In this document: in pieces, positions 33,160 through 42,611 of the stretch
Position numbering within the stretch: position 1 is the stretch's first letter
How the letters are laid out: each line of letters opens with the position of its first letter
Assembly: GCF_014203225.1 (NCBI RefSeq)
Contig: NZ_JACHIO010000016.1
Span: 1 to 64,000 of the forward strand
Source of the DNA: Granulicella mallensis
GTDB taxonomy: Bacteria > Acidobacteriota > Terriglobia > Terriglobales > Acidobacteriaceae
Length of the DNA stretch: 64,000 nucleotides
Direction: 5' to 3'
Program-made: the position numbers and the translations under genes
Notes under the pieces: model-generated
Told to the model about the DNA's origin: nothing
The model's database searches: none
What the model saw: only the letters and a program-made list of their open reading frames with translations

Positions 33160-36100
33160 TTAGAACTGGAGGCGAAGCGCCAGCTGAATCAAACGCGGAC
33201 TGTAAGCGTAGTTCGAGTTCACGCTGGAGACCGCGGCGAACGACGGTTGATAGGTCAGGTTGTTGACGGTCGTTGCCGCGGTCTGTCCCTGTACGGTCGA
33301 GATGGCATAGCCTGTAGTGCCTACGCCAGTAACGTTCTGGTGATTGGCCAGGTTGAATGCCTCGCCGATCAACTGCAGATTGTAGTGCTCAGCGAAAGTG
33401 AACTCCTTCTGCGCCCGCAGATCGACGACGATCGTACGCGGAAGCTGGAAGGTGTCACGTCCCAGGAACGGCAGGTAGGAGGACGCCGCTGACGTTCCTA
33501 CGATGCCGCTTCCAGCAGCCTCATAGCAGTTGACTCCATAGCATTGGTTAGGAGTCGTACCGGTTGTAACTGCGGAGTATGGCAATCCACTCTGCATCTG
33601 AACGAGCGGCTTGATCGACCAACCGTTCGCGAGATACCTGAGGGCGCTGTCGCCATGGATGCCGGGGGCATTCAACACTGCCCAACCCACAACACGGTGA
33701 CGCACATTCAGAGCGGAATTGCCATAGTTCTCACGCGGATTGGCATAGGGATCGAGCCAGTTCTCCGTGCTCGCCGCCGTAAAGCCGCTTGCACTGAAGT
33801 CCAGAGCGTGCGACCAGGTGTAGTTCGCATCGAACGTAATCCACTTGAACGTGCGGTTTGTTAGATCGAGCGAAAGTGCGTTGTAGCTGGAGTTGATATT
33901 GCTGACAACGTCGGTGACATTGCCAAAGTTCGGATTGATCAGAATGTTGTTATAAGTGCTGGACTTGGTACCAGTCTGCTGTTTACCGGCATAGGCTGTG
34001 ACCGCGTAAGAACCGCAGCTCACCGGACCGCAAGTGCCATTCGTTCCGGGAACGACGTTGTAGTTGATCGTGTACGTCTTGGTCCGGTCGAGGTTGAAGT
34101 TCAAGTAGTTCGGGAGCTCGCGTCCGAGCGTACCCAGGTAGCTGACAGAAATTACGTTGGAGTTACCCAGGTTCTGCTGCACGGAAAGATCGAACTGCTC
34201 CGTGTAGGGATTTTGCAGATGCTTGTCCAGGTAGTACGCGCTGGCTGTTCCTGGAGCAGGGCCCGTAGGAGGCGTCTGCAGAGTAGGAGCATTGGCCGTT
34301 GTCGAAGAATAGCTCGGCGTCGACTGGGAGAGTGCAGAGCCCGTATTCAGATACGCGTTCAGAATGACCGCATTGGGAATACGACCGTAGTACATGCCGA
34401 AGCCACCACGAACCACCGTCTTGCCGAGACCGAACGGATCATAGGCAAAACCAAGGCGAGGGCTGAAGTTGTTCTTGTCGCTCGGATGCGAAGTCGTGAT
34501 GGGCAGCGTGCCGGCGGCTGTACCGCTCAGGTTCGCATAGGGGCTGGGGATGGCCTCGTAGTCATAGCGGACGCCGAGGTTCAACGTCAAACGAGGGGTC
34601 AGCTTCCAGTCATCCTGAGCGAAGAAGCCATAGTCGAGCGTGGCCAGGTCGAAGGTTGACGGACCGAAGCCTGCAGCATAGCTCGAGTAGCAAGGATAGA
34701 AACCGCTTTTAGCCGATCCAACACCGCTACCGGAAGCATCGCAGCTCTCTCCCTTCGAAATCAGGTCCGAGAAATAATTGACTGTAGAACCATAGGTAAT
34801 GTAGCCATTGCCTTCATAGACGTTGTTCTGCAGATCGTAGTTATGGATGATGTCCTCTCCAAAACGGATAGAGTGCTTGCCCCAGACATAGGTAGCCGTA
34901 TCGCCAACCTGCCACTTGCGCTCGTCAGGATAGGAAACGCGGAAGGAGTAGTAGGGCTCGCCCAGGAAGAAACCGATGCCCGTATTCAGAGCAACCTCCG
35001 GAGCCAGGCCGGTGCTGTTGATCAGGTTCGCCTTGGTATAGGCGCTGGGATTCTGCAGGCCTTCGTCGTTCAACTCGCGACCATACTGGTAGCGAACTTC
35101 GTTGGTGAAGTTCTGCGTGATGAGCGAATCGAGCTTGACCAGCGTGTAGTCCAGCTTGACGAAGTCCGTGCCAAAGCTGTCGATCGCGTAATTGTTGGTT
35201 CCCTGCGTCTGCACGCCGCCGGGCGAGTCCCAGCGCAGGCGATGGTAGAGAACGCTGAGGTGTTCCTTGTCGTTGACCTGCCAGTCCAGCTTAGGCGTGT
35301 TGATGAGCTGATTACCAAAGCGCGGCACAGTGCCAAGGTCCGTAAGCAGGGCCTGAAGCTGCGTGCTGTAAGCCGTTGCGCCCGCTGCGTAGGAGCTGTA
35401 ACCAAGACGTGCAGCCAGCAGGCAGGCTGCGCTGTCCGTCGCGCTTGCAGCAGCGGCATTGGCAGGAGCGGTGATCGCTCCGGTCGCCGTGCTGCAGGTG
35501 TATCCCGTGCTCAGAGCTGCATCCGGCGAGACAAAGAAGCTGCCGGGGTTGTTGGCCTTGGCGGTGCCGGGGAAGTTACGGCGATAGGCGTCGAAGGCAT
35601 AGAACCAGAAGAGCTTGTCCTTCTTGAGCGGACCGCCGACGGCGAAGCCATATTGATTGCGGTTGTCCTTGGGACGGTAAGGCGAGGTGACGTACTGGTT
35701 GGTTGCCGAGTTGAATACCGTGTTGGACGCGCCGGGCTGGAAGGACGAGCGGCTCGAGTTGCGGTTATAGAAGTAGAGCTCGCCGTGCAGCTGGTTGCCA
35801 CCGCTCTTCGTCACCGAGTTCACCACGCCACCCACGGCGCGGCCGAACTCAGCCGAATAGACACCGGTGTTGACCTGGAACTCGCGAACAGCACCCTGCG
35901 AGGTGGAGTAACCGGCGCGGGTACGGCCGCGCTCTTCCGAGAAGAACGCCTGGTTGTCGTCGGCGCCATCGATCTCGACGTTATTGAGCACGGACGGAAT
36001 CGCACGGAAACTGAGCAGTCCGAAGCCGTTCGAATCGTTCACAACGCCTGGCGTAGTCAGTGCAAGGGTCGACCAGCGGCGGTTATTAACCGGAATCGCT

Positions 36101-36543
36101 TCGATCTCTTTGTTGTCGAGGTGACCACCAAACTCGGCGGAATCGAACTTGAGGACTGGGACATCCGCTGTAACTTCAACCGCCTGGGTCGTCTGGCCGG
36201 TGGTCAGATGGGGATTGACTGACGTGACTTCGTTCACCTCAACGATGACGCCGTTCTCTTTCTCAGGCGCAAAGTTCGGAGCGGTGATCGTAACGGTGTA
36301 GGTGCCGGGAGCCAGCTGCGGGGCGCGGAAGATGCCGCTCTCGTTGCTCTTGACCGTCAGGTCGGATCCGTTGGCGTCGTTGTGAATCAGGATGGTCGCG
36401 CTGGGAATCGCGGCGTCGGTTGAATCGAACACTGTACCGGAAATAGCACCCTGGGTTGTCGACTGAGCGTAAGCACCGCCAGTGGCAAGTGCCGCCGCAG
36501 CGCAGAATAGCGCCAGTCGGCGATTGAATTTTGTGCAGATCAT
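33160..36543 (-). CDS. Oar-like TonB-dependent receptor
   Basis: A 1,127-residue receptor. Signal peptide MICTKFNRRLALFCAAAALA to about residue 26, then a carboxypeptidase-regulatory-like fold (AISGTVFDSTDAAIPSATIL, YTVTITAPNFAPEKENGVIV), a plug-like segment (VLNNVEIDGADDNQAFFSEE, GRAVGGVVNSVTKSGGNQLH) and a long beta-barrel with Tyr-rich loops, ending IQLALRLQF. The architecture is that of the other receptor at 2965-6558, but the sequences differ enough to be separate members. Ligand unknown. Starts at ATG 36543 just after a gap that includes the family B element. No TonB genes are nearby. Confidence 0.93.
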   Translation of the reverse strand: MICTKFNRRLALFCAAAALATGGAYAQSTTQGAISGTVFDSTDAAIPSATILIHNDANGSDLTVKSNESGIFRAPQLAPGTYTVTITAPNFAPEKENGVIVEVNEVTSVNPHLTTGQTTQAVEVTADVPVLKFDSAEFGGHLDNKEIEAIPVNNRRWSTLALTTPGVVNDSNGFGLLSFRAIPSVLNNVEIDGADDNQAFFSEERGRTRAGYSTSQGAVREFQVNTGVYSAEFGRAVGGVVNSVTKSGGNQLHGELYFYNRNSSRSSFQPGASNTVFNSATNQYVTSPYRPKDNRNQYGFAVGGPLKKDKLFWFYAFDAYRRNFPGTAKANNPGSFFVSPDAALSTGYTCSTATGAITAPANAAAASATDSAACLLAARLGYSSYAAGATAYSTQLQALLTDLGTVPRFGNQLINTPKLDWQVNDKEHLSVLYHRLRWDSPGGVQTQGTNNYAIDSFGTDFVKLDYTLVKLDSLITQNFTNEVRYQYGRELNDEGLQNPSAYTKANLINSTGLAPEVALNTGIGFFLGEPYYSFRVSYPDERKWQVGDTATYVWGKHSIRFGEDIIHNYDLQNNVYEGNGYITYGSTVNYFSDLISKGESCDASGSGVGSAKSGFYPCYSSYAAGFGPSTFDLATLDYGFFAQDDWKLTPRLTLNLGVRYDYEAIPSPYANLSGTAAGTLPITTSHPSDKNNFSPRLGFAYDPFGLGKTVVRGGFGMYYGRIPNAVILNAYLNTGSALSQSTPSYSSTTANAPTLQTPPTGPAPGTASAYYLDKHLQNPYTEQFDLSVQQNLGNSNVISVSYLGTLGRELPNYLNFNLDRTKTYTINYNVVPGTNGTCGPVSCGSYAVTAYAGKQQTGTKSSTYNNILINPNFGNVTDVVSNINSSYNALSLDLTNRTFKWITFDANYTWSHALDFSASGFTAASTENWLDPYANPRENYGNSALNVRHRVVGWAVLNAPGIHGDSALRYLANGWSIKPLVQMQSGLPYSAVTTGTTPNQCYGVNCYEAAGSGIVGTSAASSYLPFLGRDTFQLPRTIVVDLRAQKEFTFAEHYNLQLIGEAFNLANHQNVTGVGTTGYAISTVQGQTAATTVNNLTYQPSFAAVSSVNSNYAYSPRLIQLALRLQF

Positions 36544-36854
36544 GAGCCCTCCTCGAAAGGTTATGCGGTCGCCGGATCAGCCTTGCTTCGGTGTTCTGTA
36601 AGCCGGTTGGCCCCGCAAATGTGGTTCTTAAATGGATCTCTGCATCGAGATTCTCCGCCATGCGTTACGAACGCAACGAGGTCGGATTTTCCATAGCAGA
36701 ATTGTCCAAATGTTTGTGTAAAGGTAGTCTACCAGCCGCCTCAGAGCTACCCGCAATAAAATTGCGGTGACGATTTCGGGCTTAAAGCCTGAAACTGGGG
36801 ACACAACTCGCTTCGCATCAACAACTTACCTCTGCGCATGGGGAGCCTTTGCTC

Positions 36855-37062
36855 TTGTCTTTGCTTTTCTGGTTGTCATTCCGAGCGTAGTGAGCGAATC
36901 TGCTGTCTCCCGTTCTTCGTTCGTACCACCCAGAAAATACGTGGACCGGAACCGAGGCGTGGTTTGAACTGACGGACAACGTCTGTGGCGACACTAGCAA
37001 AAAACGGGAGACAGCAGATTCGCTCGCTACGCTCGGAATGACAACCAGAAAAGCAAAAGCAA
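36855..37062. repeat. Repeat family B copy 3
   Basis: Left arm TGTCATTCCGAGCGTAGTGA to CTGTCTCCCGTTCTTCG; right arm from AAAAACGGGAGACAGCAGAT to GGAATGACAACCAGAAAAGC. The gap 36544-37143 otherwise holds a short GGGCTTAAAGCC palindrome at 36777 and no gene. Confidence 0.75.
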
Positions 37063-37143
37063 GAACAAAAGCAACTGCTTCTCTGCGCTGCCCCTACCTG
37101 TCGCAAAAGAGCCCTTATACCCAGTCCGATACACTGTTAATAA

Positions 37144-38244
37144 ATGTTCATTGATGAAGCACGAATCCGGATTAAAGCAGGCGATGGCGGCAACGGCTGC
37201 ATGGCCTTCCGGCGCGAAAAGTTTGTTCCGCGTGGCGGCCCTTCGGGCGGCGACGGAGGCCATGGTGGCGACATCCTGATGACCTCGTCGCTCAGCCACA
37301 ACACCCTGGTCCACTTCCGCTTCAACCCGGAGCACAAGTCCGAGCGGGGCGGTCACGGCCTCGGCTCCAATATGTCCGGCTACGCTGGCGAGCACAACGT
37401 CCTTAAAGTCCCCGTCGGCACCCTGCTCTACGACGACGACACCGGCGAACTCGTCCACGACTTCGCCCACCCCAACGAAGAGATCGTCATCGCCCGCGGT
37501 GGCCGCGGCGGTCGCGGCAACCAGCACTTTGCGACCTCTACCCATCAGGCGCCCCGGGAGCATGAACTCGGCCGTCCCGGCGAGGCACGCAACTACAGGC
37601 TGGAGCTTCGCCTACTGGCCGATGCCGGTCTCGTCGGCTATCCCAACGTTGGCAAGTCGACGCTGATCTCGCGCCTCTCAGCCGCCAAGCCCAAGATCGC
37701 CAACTACGCCTTTACGACGCTCGAACCGAACCTCGGCGTCGTGCAGGTCGGCGATGCGCCGTACGAGCAGTCGTTCACGGTCGCGGATATGCCGGGACTG
37801 ATCGAAGGGGCACATCTCGGTGCCGGACTCGGCGTGCAGTTTCTCAAGCACATCGAGCGCACCAGCGTGCTCGTCCATCTGATTGATGTCTCGGACGCCA
37901 GCGGCAGGCCCGATCCGGTAGAGGACTACAACGTCATCACCGCCGAGCTCAAATCGTTTGACCCCGCGCTGGCTGCCAAGCCGACGATCCTGGTCGCGAA
38001 CAAAGCCGACGTCGCTAACCCGGACAAGCTGAAGAAGCTGACCGCCATGGCCAAGCGCAAGAAGCTGCCGCTGTATACGATCTCCGCCGTCAGCGGCGAA
38101 GGTCTTCCAGCGTTGAAGTTCGCCATGGCCGAGGCCGTCGCGATGCACCGGCAGATTCCTTTGGAAGGCCCCGGTCCAGTGGTGCCCGCCAAGCGCAAGG
38201 CACATTATCCGCCCCCGGCGCCGAATGCGCGAGGGCGAAGGTAG
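37144..38244 (+). CDS. obgE: Obg GTPase (ObgE/CgtA)
   Basis: Essential ribosome-associated GTPase acting in 50S assembly and stress control. The 366-residue protein has the glycine-rich Obg fold ([20 protein letters not shown] ... [12 protein letters not shown], to about residue 155) and the G domain: G1 [10 protein letters not shown]2 [11 protein letters not shown]3 [11 protein letters not shown]4 NKAD and the [10 protein letters not shown]5 region. The C-terminal OCT domain is missing; the protein ends in a short basic tail ([19 protein letters not shown]). Commonly the gene is next to rplU and rpmA; here those lie about 25 kb away. The start codon lies at 37144 after a repeat. Confidence 0.97.
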   Translation: MFIDEARIRIKAGDGGNGCMAFRREKFVPRGGPSGGDGGHGGDILMTSSLSHNTLVHFRFNPEHKSERGGHGLGSNMSGYAGEHNVLKVPVGTLLYDDDTGELVHDFAHPNEEIVIARGGRGGRGNQHFATSTHQAPREHELGRPGEARNYRLELRLLADAGLVGYPNVGKSTLISRLSAAKPKIANYAFTTLEPNLGVVQVGDAPYEQSFTVADMPGLIEGAHLGAGLGVQFLKHIERTSVLVHLIDVSDASGRPDPVEDYNVITAELKSFDPALAAKPTILVANKADVANPDKLKKLTAMAKRKKLPLYTISAVSGEGLPALKFAMAEAVAMHRQIPLEGPGPVVPAKRKAHYPPPAPNARGRR

Positions 38245-38292
38245 ATCTCGCGTGGTGAGTCTTTAGTTCGTTGAAGAATCAATGTGGCCCTA

Positions 38293-38536
38293 TCGCGCGA
38301 AGCGCGTTCCCTGACGCTTCAACGTCAGGGAGTCGGAGGGAGCAGGGGCCTTTAGGCCCCTGAATTTGGAGGCCTAGCAAGAATTGGCCTTTAGGCCCGG
38401 GCCTTCTTTCGGCTGCGGACAAAAAGGCCCGGGGCTAAAGCCCGATTCTCGCCTGACCCTTATTCCGTAGCCTAAAGGCTACGGCTCCCTCCGCCCCGCG
38501 ACGCTAAAGCGTCACGGTTTGCGCTTCGCGCTATAG
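38293..38536. repeat. Repeat family D copy 3, reaching into the DUF433 gene
   Basis: Begins GCGCGAAGCGCGTTCCC, passes through the ACGCTTCAACGTCAGG hairpin, GGAGGGAGCAGGGGCC, the GGCCTTTAGGCCCGGGCC core and ends GCGACGCTAAAGCGTCACGG and GCGCTTCGCGC. Its last 25 bases are the end of the reading frame of the DUF433 gene. Confidence 0.8.
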
Positions 38537-38769
38537 CGAACTGGCCATCCAAGCAGGCTCTCACGCCCTCCCGAAAGTCGCGCCGCGTAGCGCAGGGCCT
38601 GCAATACATCCTCACGTTCAAGATAGGGATAGTTCACGAGAACATCCTCAACGCTATAACCTGCGCCAATCTGCCCAACGATCATCCCAACAGTGACACG
38701 CATTCCCCGAATGCACGCCTTGCCGCTCATAACTTCCGGCTGCTGAGTAATGCGATCCAGTTGTGTCAT
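38512..38769 (-). CDS. DUF433 antitoxin-like protein
   Basis: An 85-residue protein with the DUF433 (VapB-like) pattern: TQQPEVMSGKACIRGMRVTV and IVGQIGAGYSVEDVLVNYPYL, then YLEREDVLQALRYAARL. Members are usually antitoxins with a DUF5615 PIN-like toxin beside them; no such toxin is in either flank, so it is an orphan here. The last codons (SAKRKP and stop) are encoded by the GCGCGAAGCGCAAACCGTGA end of the family D repeat, so the tail is repeat-derived. Start ATG 38769 with AAGGAGCG upstream. Confidence 0.8.
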   Translation of the reverse strand: MTQLDRITQQPEVMSGKACIRGMRVTVGMIVGQIGAGYSVEDVLVNYPYLEREDVLQALRYAARLSGGRESLLGWPVRYSAKRKP

Positions 38770-38837
38770 AAGCGCTCCTTCTTGAACCGATACTCGGAGT
38801 AAAGACTATTCAAGTGCCAGACAGATTGCAGCGCTTC

Positions 38838-40220
38838 TCACGGCACCCGGAACGTCGTAACATCCAACTCCTTCACCGCCTTCTCCGCATGCGGCGTGCC
38901 TTCCGGCACCCAGTCATACGGCACGGCCTGCGCCCGATAGGTCAGGCTGTTCGCAAATGGCCTGCCGTCCACCGTCGAGCGGCCCACATAGGGCATCACG
39001 TACTCCCAAACGATATCGCCCTCGGGAGTGACCTGGAACAGCCTCCCGTACATCCCCTCGTCGATAAGCGTATTGCCGTTCGGCAGCCGGCTTGCGCTGC
39101 TGACAAAAGAACTGAAGAAGCTCCAGACCGGCCGCCCGGAGTTCGCTCCGGTGTACTGCCAGACGATCTGATTCTTGACCGGATCGATCTCCAAAATACG
39201 CGAGCCCGCATAGATGCCCAGCGCAGCCGGAGGAAAGCCAGCGCCACCTTCGTCGTCGAACAATAGAAGATTGCCCGCGCCAGGCAGCCCTTTCGCGATG
39301 AGGTACGCGTTGTGCTGGCCGGAGATCTGGTCCACGGGGCGCGGCAGATCCTTCTTCATGATGCGCTGATCGGGAGAGTACTCGCTGCCCGGAAACTCTG
39401 GCCCCAGCCGCCAGACCACCTTGCCGGTCTTCTTCTCGATGATGAGAACGACGTTCCCCTTGCGGGTATCGATCATGATGTTCTCGGGATCGAAGCGCTT
39501 ATCTCCCGCGTCGAACCAGCGATTGGACCCCAGCACCTGCATGTCGTTGATCTCGAGATACCCATAGGGTTCAGGCGGATTGCGCGCGATACGCTCGCGC
39601 AGATAGTTCATGCCCTCCGGCGTCCAGCCGAACTCCTTGAGATGATCTCCCGCAGTCCAGCTCCACACGACCTTGCCCTCAGGAGTGACCTCGTAGATCG
39701 CCTGGTCGCCAATCTCTTTCGGGCCCAGCCCTGGCACCGCACGCGGCACAGCGACCAGCAACAAGGTGTTGCCGTTGGCCAGACGCGCCCAGTCATGGTT
39801 CTGCCGCGCGGCTCCGCCGGGAGCCTGCGAGCCCCACTCCCAGACGGTCTTGCCGCCCCAATCGAGCTCACCCACCGTCTTGTTGGTGAAGATGCCGCCA
39901 CGGCTGTCCTGAAGATCCGACAGTTGCAACAGCACGTGTCCCCGCTGGCCGCCGATCAACTTCGGGTCGATCACCTCTCCGGGATTGCCCGGATGAGGCC
40001 AACGGTGAACCTCGTTGCCGTCCATGTCGATCAGGTGCATGATGCCGTCGGGACCACTGAAGCCGACAAAGCTGTTGTACGCGCGAGACGGGTCGTAGAT
40101 CGTGACCCCGGTGGGATAGACACGCGGAGGGGCGCTCAACGCTGCAGCGGTGAAAAGCGTAAGAAGCATCGCGGCACCAGCTCCGCGTGCGCGTTGTAGG
40201 GACAGGCCTGCAATCTGCAT
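38838..40220 (-). CDS. Exported arylsulfotransferase-like beta-propeller protein
   Basis: A 460-residue protein with signal peptide (AAMLLTLFTAAALSAPP). Repeated Trp- and Gly-rich blades (GKVVWSWTAGDHLKEFGW, NNQIVWQYTGANSGRPVWSF-like QIVWQYTGANSGRPVWSFF, GDIVWEYVMPYVG) and the motif HDWARLANGNTLLLVA are those of the ASST family (arylsulfate sulfotransferase), a six-bladed propeller with a catalytic His. The exact family His is likely within QNHDWAR or GQHNAYLI, but I cannot assign it. Function as transferase versus an inactive propeller is uncertain. Flanked by repeats D3 and D4; transcribed alone. Confidence 0.8.
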   Translation of the reverse strand: MQIAGLSLQRARGAGAAMLLTLFTAAALSAPPRVYPTGVTIYDPSRAYNSFVGFSGPDGIMHLIDMDGNEVHRWPHPGNPGEVIDPKLIGGQRGHVLLQLSDLQDSRGGIFTNKTVGELDWGGKTVWEWGSQAPGGAARQNHDWARLANGNTLLLVAVPRAVPGLGPKEIGDQAIYEVTPEGKVVWSWTAGDHLKEFGWTPEGMNYLRERIARNPPEPYGYLEINDMQVLGSNRWFDAGDKRFDPENIMIDTRKGNVVLIIEKKTGKVVWRLGPEFPGSEYSPDQRIMKKDLPRPVDQISGQHNAYLIAKGLPGAGNLLLFDDEGGAGFPPAALGIYAGSRILEIDPVKNQIVWQYTGANSGRPVWSFFSSFVSSASRLPNGNTLIDEGMYGRLFQVTPEGDIVWEYVMPYVGRSTVDGRPFANSLTYRAQAVPYDWVPEGTPHAEKAVKELDVTTFRVP

Positions 40221-40378
40221 TGAACATGCTCCAGAAAGATGTCGGAGAGTTTTTTCGTTCCATGCAAATCATAACGGTCGTGCTGACGGATCTCCTGAAA
40301 TCGAAACAGCCGGACATCCGCAGATGCAACTGGTGCCGAGAGTCATTCATTCATTGAATGATGAAGAATGAGGAGGAA

Positions 40379-40617
40379 TAGCGCGAAGCGCAAACCGTGA
40401 CGCTTCAGTGTCGCGGGGCGGAGGGAGCCGTAGCCTTTAGGCTACGGAATCAAGGGCAGGCGAGAATCGGGCTTTAGCCCCGGGCCGTTTGCCCGCAGCC
40501 GAAAGAAGGCCCGGGCCTAAAGGCCGCATCTTGCTAAGCCTCTATTTCCGTAGCCTAAAGGCTACGGCTCCCTCCGTCTCCCTGACGCTAAAGCGTCAGG
40601 GAACGCGCTTCGCGCCA
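40379..40617. repeat. Repeat family D copy 4
   Basis: A full composite from GCGCGAAGCGCAAACCGTGA to GCGCTTCGCGC, with both halves present. The gap 40221-40711 contains nothing else. Confidence 0.8.
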
Positions 40618-40711
40618 TTTCTCCTCATTTTCAGCGAACTAAAAGCTCACCCCTCTAGAAAGCGCTATCTCTTCTCTATCGACACTCGCATCGCAGTTCT
40701 CCTCGATCTTC

Positions 40712-41746
40712 CTACTTCAATAGCTCTTCCATATAGGCCGTCGCAGCAGGATCATGCATCAGGGCGAGCTGCGACACGATCTGCCGCTTCATCTCGAGGT
40801 CCTTCTCCCCGCGCGCGAGATCGACCAGCCCCGGAGCGTCCCTGGCGATGAACAACCCGCTCAGCGCCGCCTGTTTTACGCTGCGGTCGGTTGAACCCCG
40901 ATAGATGCTCACGAGCTCCGGCCCAGCCTCCTTGCCATGCATCGTAGCGAGCGTCTGCACGGCGGCACGCTGCAAAGCCAGGTCCGTGTTCTTCGTAGCA
41001 ATCTCCGTCAATAACTCCTGGGCCCCCGGCGCTTTGCTCTGGCCCAGCACGAAGAGAGCACGACGCCGCAGCTCGATCGGTTTGTCGGAGAAGAGGAACG
41101 TGCGGAGCGTCGGCAGCGCCTTCTCCGGCTCCTGCCGCATCAGTGAGTTCAGCGCAAGCAGCTTGATATCGTCATTGGGATCGATCGGCTGTCGCGGCTT
41201 TCCCAGGTCCTCCACATCGAACGGCTCCACCCCCTGGAGGGTGATCATTGCCGGATACGTATCCGCGCTGGTGATAGCGGCCAGTTGCGCATCGACCCGT
41301 GAACGCTCCGCCTCGCGCCCTGAACGCTCCAGGGTATGGGACTTAAGCATCTCCGTATCGATGGTGAGCTGTACGCGCAACCGCATGCATTCTCTGTTCC
41401 ATGAACTCTTCGGCTGCGACACCCGCAATTGGTCGCAGGTCGCGCTGGCTTCGTTATGCTTGCCCAGCTTGTCCAGGCTGTAGGCCTTCCAGTAGAGAGA
41501 GGAGTCTGAGCCATCCGGATTCTTCGCGGCCACTTTATCGAAGGCCGCAGCCGCATCGGCCCAGCGGCCCTCATCCATGGCCTTCATCCCCTCGTTGTAG
41601 AGCGGGTCGCGTTGTACAGGCCGCGGTGAAGGTGAAGATGAAACAGCCGGTGCGGCGTCAGAAGTCTGTGCATACGAGGGAGCAGCATGCGCGGCGATAG
41701 GCAGCATTGCGGCAAGGGCGAAGGTGAAGAATTTACGGGTCATCAT
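40712..41746 (-). CDS. Exported HEAT-repeat/TPR-like protein
   Basis: A 344-residue secreted protein; signal peptide KFFTFALAAMLPIAAHAAPS. Residues about 45-100 are TPR-like (GMKAMDEGRWADAAAAFDKV), and from 190 to 344 there are short helical repeats with the HEAT pattern (LRRRALFVLGQSKAPGAQEL, LQRAAVQTLATMHGKEAGPE, VKQAALSGLFIARDAPGLVD). Such scaffolds mediate protein contacts. It is the last gene of a three-gene operon behind an ECF sigma factor and its anti-sigma factor (19-base gap to the latter), so it probably acts in the same envelope-stress-type circuit, perhaps as a sensor (inference). Confidence 0.8.
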   Translation of the reverse strand: MMTRKFFTFALAAMLPIAAHAAPSYAQTSDAAPAVSSSPSPRPVQRDPLYNEGMKAMDEGRWADAAAAFDKVAAKNPDGSDSSLYWKAYSLDKLGKHNEASATCDQLRVSQPKSSWNRECMRLRVQLTIDTEMLKSHTLERSGREAERSRVDAQLAAITSADTYPAMITLQGVEPFDVEDLGKPRQPIDPNDDIKLLALNSLMRQEPEKALPTLRTFLFSDKPIELRRRALFVLGQSKAPGAQELLTEIATKNTDLALQRAAVQTLATMHGKEAGPELVSIYRGSTDRSVKQAALSGLFIARDAPGLVDLARGEKDLEMKRQIVSQLALMHDPAATAYMEELLK

Positions 41747-41765
41747 AAGGTCCTTTCAAAAAGAG

Positions 41766-42611
41766 CTAATCGGCAGCGCGCTCGTTGTGGTGAAGAATTC
41801 GAAGGTCAAACAGAACACTGCCCATCTTCACTTGCAGACGGACAGCGTCCGCATCACGCGCCGACGCCTGGGGCTCGGCGTCCAGAGAGATGAGCACGCG
41901 GCCCAGATCGTCCATCACGTTTGCCGCGGCAAAATCACCGCGCTCCTGCGCCGTTCGCTGATAGACGGCGTTCTGCAGCAGCAGATGATGAACCTGGGAG
42001 CGTGCCTCGAGGGGCAGTGGTCCCTCTTCGTGGCTTACCTCGGTCAACAACCGCTCGGCTGAGTCCAGGTGTGCGGCCATCCCGGAATCGCCGGCAATCG
42101 CATCGGCCGGCTCCGTCGTCAGCGGACCGGGACGGTTGTTATAGCGTCGCGGCTCGGCATGATGCTGGTGCAACTCCGCAATGACTTCGGGCACGGCCGC
42201 GTTCGACGCAGTCGTAGAGGGCGAAGACGCCGGCGCGGTAACTCCTGCAGTTGGAACCCGCGACACCGGAGAGCGTGACATCCAAAGCACCAGGACCATC
42301 GCGATCATCGCAGCGCAGCCCGCACCCGCGGCAAAAGCCCAACGCAGGCTGCGGCTGCGCTTCGCGGGAGTCAAAACCGCGAGCGAGGGCCGCAAACTTT
42401 GCCAGCTTCTTTCGAGCAAGTCCTCATCGACAACAGGCAGGGGGCCATGGCTTTTGAAAGCACGCAACGTTGCTGCAATCGCTTCAGACTCCGCCGCAAG
42501 TTCGGGATCACGCTCCAGGGCACGGCGCACGGCACGCGCCCGCAGCGGCGAAAGTTCGTTGAGATGATAGGCGATCAACTGCGTCTCGTCGCGTTCTGGA
42601 TCGAAGGGCAT
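41766..42611 (-). CDS. Putative membrane anti-sigma factor
   Basis: A 281-residue single-pass membrane protein. The N-terminal domain to residue 90 is a helical ASD-like segment (TQLIAYHLNELSPLRARAVR and ALERDPELAAESEAI); one transmembrane helix spans about 91-111 (WAFAAGAGCAAMIAMVLVLW); the rest is periplasmic, with Pro/Ser/Thr-rich linker then a helical domain. There is no zinc-binding HxxxCxxC. Its ATG overlaps the stop of the sigma-factor gene (TAATG), implying coupled synthesis, and the HEAT-repeat gene follows by 19 bases. Role: holds the sigma factor until a signal arrives; inferred from operon order and topology. Confidence 0.75.
   Translation of the reverse strand: MPFDPERDETQLIAYHLNELSPLRARAVRRALERDPELAAESEAIAATLRAFKSHGPLPVVDEDLLERSWQSLRPSLAVLTPAKRSRSLRWAFAAGAGCAAMIAMVLVLWMSRSPVSRVPTAGVTAPASSPSTTASNAAVPEVIAELHQHHAEPRRYNNRPGPLTTEPADAIAGDSGMAAHLDSAERLLTEVSHEEGPLPLEARSQVHHLLLQNAVYQRTAQERGDFAAANVMDDLGRVLISLDAEPQASARDADAVRLQVKMGSVLFDLRILHHNERAAD

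Noticed and set aside
34843-36222. 459-residue plus-strand ORF
   Set aside because: Antisense to the second Oar-like receptor; Val/Arg-rich shadow.
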